Positions 12,794-24,650 of a DNA stretch of 64,000 nucleotides are shown in pieces. Numbering within the stretch: the stretch's first letter is position 1; every line of letters starts with the position of its first letter. The stretch spans positions 11,051,501-11,115,500 of the forward strand of contig JAWUZG010000029.1 in NCBI GenBank assembly GCA_036785705.1, in the 5' to 3' direction. The stretch comes from Acanthornis magna (lineage: Eukaryota; Chordata; Aves; Passeriformes; Acanthizidae). The position numbers and the translations under genes are program-made. A model generated the notes under the pieces. The model was not told the origin of the DNA and did no database searches. It saw only the letters and a list, made by a program, of their open reading frames with translations.

Positions 12794-12842
12794 AAAAAAA
12801 AAAAAAGAAAATAAAAACCTCAGACACAAAATTGAAAACCCC
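12794..12842 (+). repeat. A-rich tract
   Basis: A run of about 13 A followed by further A-rich sequence (aaagaaaataaaaacc...). It could be a decayed poly(A) tail, but no retrocopy was recognised directly upstream. Confidence 0.6.
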
Positions 12843-14113
12843 ATTAAAAAAGGAAGAAAAATCACAGAAAATAAATAGACTCAAATGTGGTCTGCTTATA
12901 AATATTCATAGGGAAAAATGGGATCACATCACTTAGCCCACTCCTAAGGGAACCCTCAATGCTAACGAACTCTTGCAGCACATGTTAGCAATAATGGGTT
13001 TCCTTATTCTACAAGACAAAAACAGGATCTCAGGCCAACATGGTGGCTCAAGTAACCAGCCTCAGCAGGCTGCCTTGGAGATTCCAATTTCACTTGAATT
13101 CTTGCCACTTCCAGCTCAGCTGATGATTTCAACTCTTATTGAAACAGAGAGGTAAGGCTGTGCAGTGCAGTGTGTGGCATTCAGCTGCCTGCCTCCGTTC
13201 CTACAAATATGTGTTGCCAAGCTCCCTGTTTCTGTGTGGTTTAAAGGTCCCTCCTTTAAGGGGTTTTGTTCTAGCAGGTGCTTGGTAGACTTCCCTGTTG
13301 CAGCCTGGTCCTCAAGCTATTCTCTTTGCTCAGGGACCTGGGAGTCACACAAACATTTGTGTGCTGCCCATTCTGCCAGTGAAACTCTAATCCAGCCCTT
13401 TTAAGTCCAGATGTGTCTCAAGCCTGTTCACATGCAATTGCATATTCAAAGACAAGCTTACACTGAACTGTGCCCTGTGGATGATGTGCCCAAGTGCATT
13501 CATGACCAAGGATACATTCCTGCCATCTGGGTACATCAAGCAAGAGCAGGATGGAACATGCTCCATTCCAGATTGCTAGCAGATACTTGAAGTTCAATTC
13601 CCCCCATGCATTGTCAAAGCTTGGCAGTGCTGTAGGCAGAAGGCAAGGCAGACAGCAATAGGGCTGCCTGTGCTCATTTCCCCACTCTTTGCATAGACCT
13701 GCCACCAATTTTTTGTCTGTTTTCACAGTTTTCTATACTGTTTAGTGGGCAGGATAGCACAGCTTCATTTTCTTGCTCTTGTCCTGACCTTGCTCACCTC
13801 CATGGTGGGGAACAGGAGCAGTAGTCCCTCAGAGGGGACTTCCTCTGTGTTCAGCTGCTGTTGGAGCAAAGGGCCAGTGCTGGGGAGCAGCACAGCTCCA
13901 TATACCTCTTCCTTCCCTGTGTAGGAATATGGGTGAGCTCCAATATCACCAAAAGTTGTGTTATAACCAACACAGTTTTTGCTTGGAAAAACACATTGTT
14001 CAGTCTGAAATTTTCCAGGCTTATCTGCTAGCTTGCTGATTAACTTTAGATAATTTAAGTAAAATCAGATAAAGCATCTTTTAAGCTGATGAAGAGTGAA
14101 AATGAGCATAAAT

Positions 14114-14210
14114 TTCCTTCCTTCCTTCCTTCCCTCCTTCCTTCCTTCCTTCCTTCCTTCCTTCCTTCCTTCCTTCCTTCCGCCCGCCCGCCCGCCCGCC
14201 CGCCCGCCCT
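14114..14210 (+). repeat. Compound microsatellite (TTCC)n then (CGCC)n
   Basis: A homopyrimidine (TTCC)n tract (14114-14180, with one CCC interruption) switches abruptly to about seven CGCC units (14181-14210). The minus strand of the second block has more than four GGG runs separated by single C, a classic G-quadruplex pattern. The first block is a mirror-type polypyrimidine tract. Short open frames across it are only the tetranucleotide translated. Confidence 0.97.
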
Positions 14211-14632
14211 GTTTGTAGGAAAAATGAATTATTTGGGAGGAGTGTGGGGGTGGAGCAGATTGCCTCTGCATAGGGAATGCATAGAAAATGTATATATTTT
14301 GGGAAGGTGGAGGAAGAAGTTGTGATCTTGTTAACCCGTGACTAGTCTGCTTTAGCTATCTGTCAATGTGAGTCCAAAATTCTCTCACAGTTTCTCTAAA
14401 GAAAAAAGTGGTAACAGAGAACCCTTTTGGTGTTTCATTTCTTATAAGACTGCCAGGATGCTCATTGAATTGTTCTGTCTGTTTTTAGCACCTGATATTT
14501 GAAGTTGTAACCAGGGCACTGAGTTCAAACACAACTTGAACTATTTTCAAAGGCTTATCCAGTCTTACAACATGACACAGTTATTGCTCGAACAACTCTT
14601 TCATTCAATCAGCCTGTCTTTCTCCCAATTAG

Positions 14633-14678
14633 GGTAAAATGCTGAACAGAAAAGGATGCTGTCCGATTTGCACTGAAA
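14633..14678 (+). CDS. BMPER: BMPER small exon (46 nt): end of vWC domain 5
   Basis: This very short exon reads GKMLNRKGCCPICTE plus the first base of a lysine codon (a|ag), completed by the next exon. The CCPIC motif closes the fifth vWC domain. The acceptor is CAATTAG and the donor a perfect GTAAGT. It starts in phase 0 and ends in phase 1. Its length is not a multiple of three, so skipping it would shift the frame and remove the vWD module. It sits between introns of 5.2 and 8.2 kb. The residues match vertebrate BMPER nearly exactly, so the call is firm despite the size. Confidence 0.96.
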
Positions 14679-16159
14679 GTAAGTTCTTTCTTCACATTCT
14701 TTAAATTCTTTTTAATTCTTTCTGAGAAAATAAACACATAGAAGTAGTATGCTTATTTTTCTGCCTTCTTTTTAGAGGTGGCTGAAGGGCAGGTAATTAT
14801 TTTTGGCTGTGGATTTTGCCTCCTTTAAATCTGTAAATTTAAAATCAAATGCCTGGGTATTTTGCTTTTATTTTATTTTTCAAAATGGCACTACTTTTGT
14901 CAAATATGAGGTGCTGCATTTTGAAATCTGTGAAATTGATCTGTGAAAATTTGTAGGCAATAAAGCAAGAAAATGAATAGAGTTGTAACTTTTAGGACTT
15001 GGGTACCTTTTACACCTGTAACTAACAGTCCAGCTATGTGGATATATAATCACACCTTTGCAGATGATTTGTGAGAGTTAAAAAAAGGTCTGCAAAAATC
15101 CGAGACACAGTCTGGGGCAGCAGTGGAAAGTAGAATAGACAACTATCCTTCTTTGTTTGTGATGTTTAGTTCAAGCCTTACCTTGTTAGCCCTTTACTCC
15201 TCACTTCAGGAATGATCATTAAATTTCAATATCACCCTCCTAGTCAGCAAAGGACTTACACAAATACTTATCTTTAAGCTTGTCCTATTTAACTCAACAG
15301 GGAAACCTGAAGTTAACAAGATACCATAAATTATTTCCTTCAGTACGTATTTTAAGTATTTTACCAAATGGGTAAAATGGGGTTTTATGATCTGTAGGAA
15401 GGCTTCTGAAAGAATGAAGTGTTCCTATTCTTTTGTCTAAAATCAAATGGTTTTGCTGTTCAGCTCAGTTCTGGGTTCTCTTGAATTGGACAAATCCCAT
15501 ATGCTAAATATCTGTTTTTTCACTCTGTGGCTCCATCATTTTGAGACATGTAACTTGGGATATAATAAATCTAGCTTGCAAGTCTTCATTATCAAAATGA
15601 AAGTAAATACAAGTGACAACCTCAGAAACACTTGAAATAATACTGAGCAGAATAAGAAATGAAAGAGGATTCAACAGACCAGCAGTTGATTTCATGTTAG
15701 CTCAGTTTCAGGGGAGAAGAAATTTGCATAGACCTTTGCTCAAATATGACATACCATTAGTGTCATGAATTTATTGATCTCTATCTCACCTCTTTTCTTG
15801 TGTTTCAGTCTCATTTAACCTTTCTCAATGTGTTCTTTTGTAACACGAGAGGGGAGGAAAATAGTGGGGCCAGCCATTCCCTCAAAGCACAGGAGACCCT
15901 CTTCTGTAAGAGGTTAAAAAGAAGACAGTACAGTAACTCCTTCTGAAATGCTGTCAGAGAGCAATGACTTGTGGTAATTGTTTCATGGGAGAAGGAGGCA
16001 AAAAAATAGAGTTCTTTAAAATTAAAGTAACTCATCCAGGAACCAGGTTATCTAAAAATTTGAAACTTTTGGTTAAGAAGGGAATAATCATGACTACAAA
16101 TGTGAAATTAAGGCCGGATCATTATTGCTTGTTCTCCTGCCATGCAGATCTGTAAAGAT

Positions 16160-16260
16160 CTTGGCTCCATCTTCCCAGTGACCACTTTCTAGGTACCGGC
16201 AGAATGCTATTAGGTCTCCCCAAAGGATAAACAACATTGTTCCCTTCTGGGAAAGGATCA
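16160..16260 (-). mobile_element. Possible old CR1 LINE fragment
   Basis: The minus strand resembles the CR1 segment around the last codons and 3' UTR. Plus-strand 'gctattaggtctcccc' and 'aaacaacattgttccct' fit the usual antisense CR1 reading with a deletion between them. It is strongly diverged and the ends are uncertain. Confidence 0.45.
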
Positions 16261-18788
16261 AGGGTCTTAAGGGTCCTCATTGCACTACCTGTACTTAAGT
16301 CTGAGAAGCTCGTTGTTGTGTCTCAGTCCCATGCTCCCCCATTGCACATGAAACAGAGGGGTCCTTCTTTTAGAAAGCTTTCTCACTGTGGACCCATTTA
16401 GTATTTGGAGAAGAGATGATTCCAAACTTTTACGATTAAAAAGGCATTCTTGGCTTTTACAGGTAATGTAATCAAGGAGCTTAAATACCCAGTGTCATAC
16501 AGCAGTGGTGGCTACCTCTAGCTCTTTTAACACTGGTGTTTTAACATTTGCAAGGAATTACTTCCACCTTTACATCAGAAGTGCTGCAAATCTCATCACA
16601 ACTATCATCTGATAGTAATTGGAAACTTTTCTAATTCAGCCAATTTCTGATAAGATGTACGCACAGCCCTTTCCCTCACCCACTTACTCATGTTGATCCT
16701 GATCCTCTCTGCACATACTAACACACCAAACATTTCTGGCGGTCCAGCAGATATTAATTTTCCAAAGTAAAAACAACATAGGGAGGTACAAGAACATACT
16801 GTACACGGGAGAGCTTTGAGTACAGTTTAAATGCGGCCAATTTCTATGAAGTGGGTCAAAACCAGTCACGTTGTGAAAAGATACACTTTAAACTAAAAAA
16901 AAAAAAAAAAATAATCAAAGGATTATTTTCAAAGCAGTTTGTTGCAGAGAGAAAAAGTACCTCGTCTCCTAAAGGGCTGGGGAGACTCTTTTGTCTACTG
17001 TTACTGAAGTTAACTATAGTTAGTTTTGGCATGTTGCTATTTAAGTTCCATGGCTGGCGTACAGTTATCACTAATTAAACACAGTGGTCATACCAGTGGA
17101 AAATTCAACAGTTTAGTTTATGCTGCTGTAAAAAATGTAATGAAATGTACTCTTTTGGGCTTGATTTAGAAAAATCACCACTGACGTCAATTCCATAAAT
17201 TAGTAATCCTGTGTTAGACCAAGGTCATTTTCATATTAAAAATAAGAAAAAACCAAACCTGAGTTCAAATAACATTAACAGACTGCTCTCAACTTCAGAC
17301 AAAGATAGGAACTTGCGGTGAAGGTTAAATCTTTGTTCTTGACAAACAAGAATTCATAGACCTTGCTGAAATTACAGTACACAGGATGAAAACTTCCTAC
17401 TTAAACCATGTAGATGTATTTTAAACATTATCAATAGTCCTAGTACAGTCTTACACAAGTCATTGTGAGATTTTGTGGATGGAGTTTTTCAAAGTGGGCT
17501 GCAGTCATCTAGGTTTGCATGTACAGTACACGTGATTAATCGTGCAGTAAAGTCTGCTTTTGGGACAGAAAATTTTGTTCATCACAAATCATTCTGCAGC
17601 TTTTTAAATTGACAAAGTGATCAATGGAGCTAAACCAAATTCAAGGGCATTTGGACCCACATTAGGAGTAAAAGGTTGGTACTTCCCCTTGGTTCTGCAT
17701 CCTTTTTATGTGATTTTATAGAATTACTGAAAAAAGTGCTGCCTTTCAAAGAAAAGAAAAAAAAAAAGGAGCAAAGTGAGGTTATGCATTTTAGGTGCCT
17801 GTGAGAGCAGGAAGTGGGACTAAAGGACCACATAGGTCCCTGTTTTTTCTGTTATTTCCTTTCCATAGAGAAATACATCAACAAAAAGACTGCAATTGTT
17901 TATTCATACTGGAATACTGTTCGTGATTTACCTCCCATTTCAGCTGTGATGGTCCACTGTATAAATATGTATTTGGACAAATTGGAATAGCTATTTTATT
18001 TATGAAATAGACCATAAAGACTCCTGTGGAGTTTTTGACACCACACCTTGTAATGTGTATTATATCAAGCTGCACTATGAAGCAGTTATAAGGAAAGCCC
18101 TCTATGGCTATACATTTTTTACAGAAAACCTAATGAAATTCTATTATGCATGTTCTGTAGCAAGTTTTTAAAAGTTAATAATGTGTTCTGTTTGATTTAG
18201 GGCTTAATTCAGCATATGGGCTAATTACATTCAAAGTTTCATTTTATTTTTAAAAAGCTGAGATATTTTTGAACTATAGATGTGCAACCAGAACACCCTT
18301 CACTGGTAAACTTGTATGTTTTCCTCCCTCTCCTTAGTTAGAAAGTGTCCAAACCGATTTTAGTTATAATTTAAAGTATATTTTTCTTGGCCCCTCTTAA
18401 CTACCTACAAACCCAGAAGAGTGTGACCAGACATCTGGACATCTTGGACTTCAATTGACTGCTCTGATCTCCTGAAAAAACAAAACAAGCTATTCCATGA
18501 GCACCAGAGCTAACAGAGCCTGGTTTCCTATGGATTTGTGTCCCATTTCCTTTATATCCCAACAAATAATAAACCCAGCTAGCGACAATATATCCTGTGG
18601 CTGGTCTGGAGCTACAAGTGTGCTAATTGCCCGGCCAATACACTCGTGCTCTCGGCTGGTCAGGATGTGTGTACTGACTGTCTGTCTGGCCTCCACCACA
18701 CAGTATATATATTTTGCCTTTCTAAAAGGCTAAATACTGTCTGGGGGAATGGAGGAACTGGGTGGAAGGCAGAAAGGTACTTTTTGGC

Positions 18789-18812
18789 AACCACTTATTT
18801 TAATAAGTGGTT
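18789..18812. repeat. Inverted repeat, 11-bp perfect arms, 2-nt spacer
   Basis: aaccacttatt and aataagtggtt are exact reverse complements separated by tt. It could form a hairpin or cruciform; no function is known. Confidence 0.9.
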
Positions 18813-21439
18813 CTTACCTGTACTTAGCATACTACTTACTAGAAATGAGTGGTCTTTCAGACTTTTATCCCTCCTCATTGGCCAAAACAGGTTGTGATTT
18901 TTTTCTTTATGAGAGTATGTTAAAACTTAGGAAATGCTAATGTGTTCTTTTCCATGCTGTTGCTTTTTTAGCTTCCTTTCTTGTACAGCTAAATGTATTT
19001 TCAAAAACAGTGCCTTTTCTAATGAAAGTCACTATTTCATTTGAATTGGGAGCATGATTTGAAAATTCAAGTAAAACACGCCAAGAGTTCTATAGTATTC
19101 ACTTTTAGCACCTAACTACTATTATTAGTTTTTAGTTTGCAAGTAAGCTGTAGAGGCTTAGGTGGGAGCTCAGCAAACTGCATTAATCACACAAGTAGTT
19201 TAATATTGTCAAATGTTAAAGTGTGAAGTCTGTATTTAGTTGCTTTAAAAAAATGTGAAAACTGCCAAGCTCCCAAAAGCTTTTATGAATGCCAGAAGGT
19301 TTGAATATTGATTTGGGAGCAACATGCAGGATTTCCAAAAGAGGTTTAGTGGTGTTTGCATCCAGCAATGTTTAATCATAGTTGAGTGCCTGAGGTGTTT
19401 TGAAAATCACAGCCTCCTGAACATAGCTCTGGGGCCCTTCTTTGAAAAATCTGTGTTTTTCAAGGATAGAGATTGAATGGGTAAATTTGCATTCGTGTGC
19501 ATGTGTAGATGAGCAAAAGAAGACACCAAAGATCATGAATGCGAGATTCAAAACAAGGAAGGGGCAATGATTCTTCATTTCCTTTGCCCAAGGACGTTGT
19601 AGATGCTAAAAACATTTTTGGACTGGAAAAATTCACAGAAGAGATTTCTGTCAAAGGTTACTAATTTAAAAGAAACCATGTCTAGGTCAGAAAGTCCCTA
19701 GCAGTTGGAGTCTGGGGGGAGTCGTAGGGGGAAGTACTGTATAGAATTGCCCTTTTCTAGTTCTGCCTTAGCTGACACAAGGAGTGCTGGCAATAAGCTG
19801 GAAACAATTTACTGTAGGAAAAAAAGGGAAAGATCTACACCTGTGGCTCTATGCCTTGTTTTCATAAGCTAGCAAAATTCATTCTCCAGAGCTGGGGAAC
19901 ATAACTTTAGTGATGCACCAGCACTTTTCCCTGTGTTATGTCCCAAGAGAGAAGCAAGTCACACGCAATGCTAACTAGAGATCAGTGCTTTCAATAGATG
20001 TCCAAAACTGCCAAGTAGAAAGACTGGTTTGTTTCAGAAGGGAAAAAAGAAAAAAGAAGCAAACCATAAAATATGATGTGATTGAAACTCTCCCAAAAGG
20101 AAATAAACAACAACCCAAAAGCCAAAAATGGCAGGAACTCTTTTCATGTTGACTGTCTTTTGCAGTCTTGTTGCACCCGGTATTTAAGGTTTATTTCTAG
20201 GCCAACCAATTTTTCTTACTGGCAGTGCCTGAGTTATCACACACACTCTTGCAGGGTGTGGATTTATTTTTAAACCCCACAATTTTAGCAAACCTTTCAA
20301 GAATGTTTTACACAGTGATATCAGAGAATCAATTATTCAGGCTGTTTTTAGGTGAGTTTTTCCCTCCTCCATTTCCTTGGTTATTAAAGAAAACAGTGAA
20401 ATTTGGATCAGACCTTCAGCTATCCAGTCCAAAATACATTTTTAACTGCATGAAATCAAGTTGACATATGACGTGACACGATGTAACATAACATAAAACA
20501 ACATTACTCTGCATAACACTTTAGAAATTAAAAATAAATATTTCCTTTGGATCCCATTGGTACTATCAATTTTACTTGCACATCTCTAAATTATGTTTGT
20601 TCCTCTCATGTCTTGCCTCTTAGCCACTTGCTTAGGTGAAGAATCAGCCTACCCCTCCCAATAGGTTGGTTAAAAACATGTATAACATATTCACATTCTT
20701 GGCCTTTAGAAACACAGACAAAAATCAGGTCTTTCCTCTGGAATCTCCACTGATGTTTGGCTGATTTTTTTTATTGATAATTTCCTTGTTTTCATAAAAG
20801 TTGTCATTAAACTTAAGGAAAAATTAAAGCTGGAAAAGCTGAAGTACAATCTGAGCTGGTAATAACGTGTATCTTAATACTCATCATGCAGATGGTTAGA
20901 TGTATACATAAGGAAATAAGAAACATGTTAGTATGATTTAATAATGGGTAAAGTCAGATGGTCTCCATACAAAATCTATAGATTATTTTTCCTGTTGAAA
21001 AAAATTATTTTGGTAATTAAAAGCTATATGGTTCCTGCCAATTTATGGAGAATCAATTAATCTTTTAATGATCTTTGGAAAGCAGTTATTAGCATCCTCA
21101 TTGGTATCAGTGAGGAAAAGAAAACTCACAGAAGTGCGCAGTTTTAAAAGCACTCTCTTACCTAAATGTCTTGGTTTTCAGGCTCTGTTTAAAATCTGTT
21201 GGGCTTTTTTTCTGGAGGAGTTGATCAAATATGGATCATTTTGACTTCTCATGGAGCTGTCAACATGATGTCTTTAAAGAAATGAAACTTTTGTTCCCTA
21301 GTTGCCAGACACAGTAAAGAGGGGTAATAATGATGCCAAGACTAGTTACTGGCTTACCTAAAAGAAGCGTGCATGTGGCTAATTAGGGGTAAAGTACAGA
21401 TCACCCAGGTATCAGCTCTGTGATAGCTCTGCACCATGC

Positions 21440-21630
21440 AGTGAGGGGAGAGTGAGATTAGGCTTTAGGAAGACCTTTCTCACACTAGGGAGAGCCCAGC
21501 ATTGAAACAGATTGCCAGAAGGTGGCTATGGAGTTGCTGTTACTACTGCTTTGTAAGGGCAAGTTAGATAAATGTCTGTCAGGAATAATATAGCTGCAGG
21601 TGATTCTTCATTGCAACTGGAGAAGAAAAA
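21440..21630 (+). mobile_element. CR1 LINE fragment, old
   Basis: The stretch reads 'attaggctttaggaagacc', 'ttctcacactagggagagc', 'attgaaacagattgccagaa', 'gttagataaatgtctgtcagg' and 'tagctgcaggtgattctt'. It follows the order of a CR1 3' UTR on the plus strand. It is diverged, and the 3' terminal repeat was not seen. Confidence 0.65.
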
Positions 21631-22855
21631 GGTAATGTCTCCTGGGGCGCCCTTCAGCCCCACTTTCTGTGTCTCCATGTAGGTTTCCTTGGGTGCTCTT
21701 TACAGCTCAAAAAACACCAGAAAAGTTACAGCTGCTTTAGCACAGCACTGCCTAGGCTGAAAAACTCTGTTGAGAAAAGTGTATTGTGTAGTTAGAACTG
21801 TATTGCACTCTACGGAAGGAATTCCCTTTCCTTTCTCCATAACATTCATGTCTCTTTCTATTTTGTAGATCTGAATTTGCCTGTTTTTAAGCTGCTTTTT
21901 CAGGCTAGCCATTGTTAGTTAAACAGGCATCATCTTTCTAAAGCAGCCTTGGCCCATGGGTATACAGCTGGCAATAGCAGTGTGTATTTCCCTGCCTTGA
22001 GACTCCTTCTTCCAGGAACAGCAGCAATGTGGTTAGAACCTATTGTTATACCAGAAGGCTGCAAGGCAAATACATTTGCTGCTATCTTTGGTTGTGAGGC
22101 AATTCAATCAGTTGCTGGGTAGCTGCAGGGTAACATGACATAAATGTGGAAATTATCTGTCTTTGGGCTGTGACTTCCCTGACCAGCATATGGCTGCAAA
22201 CATCCATAGGAAATATCCATCCATTTGTAATGATAAAAATGATTGGTGGAGACACCACACTCTGACAGTCATTGCATCATGTTAGTCATGTACTACTGAC
22301 TTTCAGTTGCTAGTACGATAACAATAACTACTACAAGTCGGTTGTGTATAAACAACATACGCAATAGCTTCTAACACTGGATAAAGATGCTGGTTATACA
22401 GGTATTCTGGAAAAAAATATGTAAGCATACCTAGTTAATAAATGTGCAATATTTGTAAGTTTGGATATGTAAAATGCAGACAGAACTAGCTCCTGCTAAA
22501 GTGATCTGATGGCTTTTAATTTCAGGGAGTCACTGAAATTTGAAAAAGTTCACAGGCATTTTAATAACCTAAAAACTGTACATTATGTTTAAGGGACAAA
22601 GCTACAGCTTAGCCTTCCTATGCTGCCCCAGGGATCAGCTGGCCTTTGGTTACCACCCACTTTGGGAAAGATGTCTACTAAAGCAATGAAGTTTTTGTTT
22701 TTCAAAGATACATTTATTCCTAGTGGAGCCAGTCAAAATCTGCCCTGTAGAGCAGATAGGTTAGGTGAGAGCAGGGTCTCTAAGTTCTTGTCAACTGCTT
22801 TTTTCAAACTTTGATTGATCCTGATATGGCGCTTTTGTTTCTCACTCACCTGCAG

Positions 22856-23185
22856 AGCCTGGAGTTTGCACTGTATTTGGAGATCCTCACTACAACACTT
22901 TTGATGGACGGACATTTAACTTTCAGGGAACATGTCAGTACGTTTTGACAAAAGACTGCTCCTCCTCTGCCTCACCCTTTCAGGTGCTGGTAAAAAACGA
23001 TGCCCGTCGGACCCGTTCTTTCTCCTGGACAAAATCAGTGGACCTTGTGTTGGGCAGAAGCACAATCAGCCTGCAGCAGCACCTCACAGTGAAGTGGAAT
23101 GGGACCCGAATTTCACTACCTTGCAAGACACCACAATTTCAGATCGATTTGGATGGTTATTTGCTGAAAGTGACAACCAAAGCAG
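22856..23185 (+). CDS. BMPER: BMPER exon: N-terminal half of the vWD domain
   Basis: This 330-nt exon completes the split lysine codon, then reads [24 protein letters not shown] and continues to [10 protein letters not shown]. It is the first half of a von Willebrand D domain. The GDPH motif (22879-22890) is the site where BMPER/Crossveinless-2 proteins are cleaved between Asp and Pro. Cysteines in CTVFG, GTCQY, KDCSS and LPCKT are those expected for vWD. A strong sequon, NGT in WNGTRIS, is present. The acceptor is CTGCAG, the donor GTAGGG, phase 1-1. The vWD module of this family is linked to heparan sulfate and matrix binding. Confidence 0.98.
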
Positions 23186-23201
23186 GTAGGGCAAGTATAT
23201 G

Positions 23202-23229
23202 TGTCTGTGTGTGTGCTTGTGTGTGTGTC
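23202..23229 (+). repeat. GT-rich run next to a splice donor
   Basis: An imperfect TG repeat (tgtctgtgtgtgtgcttgtg...) begins about 16 nt into the intron. Intronic GT repeats near donors can influence splicing through CELF/TDP-43-type proteins; here that is only inference. Confidence 0.75.
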
Positions 23230-23513
23230 TTCTTTCTCCCTGAAGAACTTCTGAAGTTCAACAAGAACAGTAGTCAGTAAAAAAGCATGATAGCAGTAAT
23301 AAATATAGTTATAACTCTTTAGAGATCAGAGAAACCCACAACGCTTTCAAAATTCCTGCAGCCCACAAGCAGACAGAAATCCCAGCTACGAGTTTGAAGT
23401 CTGCAGGATATTTGCTAAGCTGTGTTTCATTCTGTGGCTGATAATTAGCTGCCTGAATAGACAAGTGCGCCATGACTTTCGCTTCCAGTAACTTAAAAGT
23501 GGCTTATACAGAG

Positions 23514-24650
23514 TGTGGTGGGTTGACTGTGGCTGGACATCAATCAAACATGTCCACCAAAGCCACTCTATCACTCCCTTCCTCACCTGGACAGGGAAGA
23601 GAAAATATAATGGAAGACTCGTGGTTCAAGACAAGGACAGGGAGAGATCACTCAGCAATTACCATCATGGGCAAAACAGATTCAGTTTGGCGAAATTAGT
23701 TTAATTTATTGCCAATCAAATCAGGGTAGGATGATAAGAAATGAAGCCAAATCCTAAAAAAGCCTCTGTACTCCCAATCTTCTTCTTCACAAGCTGAACT
23801 TTACTTCTGATTCTCTCTACCTCCTACTTCCCTGAGTGGTGTAGGGGAGGTGGGGAATGAGATTTGCGGTTAATCCATCATGTATTGTATCTACCACATC
23901 TTCCTCCTCAGCAGGAGGACTCCTCACACTAATTCCTGCTCCAGCATGAGCTCCCTTCCATGGGAGACAGTTCTCTGCAAAGTTCTCCAATGTGACTCCC
24001 TCCCATGGGCTGCATTTCTTCACAAACTTCAAAAATGTGTCCTTCAGGTGCAGACTGATGCAGTCCTTCAGGACCAGACTCTGGCATGGATTCCCCACAG
24101 GGTCATGAGTCCTGCCAGCAAACATGCTCTAGTGTGGGCTCCTCTCTCCCTGGGTCCACAGTTCCTGCCAGCAGCCTGCACCAGGATGGGCTTCCCACAG
24201 GGTCACAGTCTCCTGAAGGCATGCATCTGCTCCAGTGTGGTGTTGTCCAGGGGCTGTAGGTGTATCTCTACTCCAGCATCGACCTCCATGGGCTGCAGGG
24301 GTGCAGCCTCGCCTTACCATGGTCTTCAACATGGGCTGCAGGGGAATATCTGCTCCAGCACCTCCTCTCCCCACTTCTCCACTGACTACAAGGTTGTTTA
24401 TCTTACACTTTCCCTCCTCTTCCCAACTGCAGTTGCACAGGCCTTTTCTTCCCCTTCTTAAATATGTTATCCCGGAGGTGCTACCACTGTTGCCAAGGCC
24501 GAGCCCATCTTGGAGCCAGCTGGAATTGGTCCATCTCAGAGCCAGCTGCAATTGGCTCCACTGGACATGGGTGAAGCTTCTGGCAGCTTCTCACAGAAGC
24601 CACCCCTGTAGTCTTCTGCTTCCAAAATTTTGCCATGTAAATTCAATACA
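23514..24650 (-). mobile_element. Avian endogenous-retrovirus LTR, probably solo and antisense to BMPER
   Basis: A block of about 1.1 kb bounded by tgtggtgggttgac at one end and caataca at the other resembles a common avian LTR family. Both ends fit TG...CA. On the minus strand a TATA-like catatttaag (24457-24466) precedes an AATAAA (23705-23710), so the LTR most likely reads antisense to the gene. It holds imperfect internal direct repeats ('ctccagcatgagctccc...ccatgggagac' and relatives, roughly 24-60 bp spacing) that give open frames on both strands, including a minus frame at 23817-24125. No gag, pol or env was recognised. Family name and target-site duplication could not be fixed. Confidence 0.75.

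Larger units (their letters stand above)
9412..14632 (+). other. BMPER: Intron (5221 bp)
   Basis: GTGAGT donor and AATTAG acceptor. It holds an unexplained 124-codon antisense open frame (10200-10574), an old palindromic MITE-like element (about 12110-12214), an A-rich tract (12794-12842) and a compound microsatellite (14114-14210). Confidence 0.85.
14679..22855 (+). other. BMPER: Intron (8177 bp)
   Basis: GTAAGT donor and CTGCAG acceptor. It separates the vWC array from the vWD module. It holds a weak CR1 fragment (16160-16260), an A-rich run near 16895-16912, a near-perfect palindrome (18789-18812) and a CR1 fragment (21440-21630). No coding exon was recognised. Confidence 0.85.

Noticed and set aside
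14065..14325. Frames encoding (EGRK)n or (FLPS)n repeats
   Set aside because: These are the tetranucleotide microsatellite translated, not a protein.
23880..24461. 193-codon frame as a host gene
   Set aside because: It lies entirely within the LTR and is kept open by its GC-rich internal repeats.
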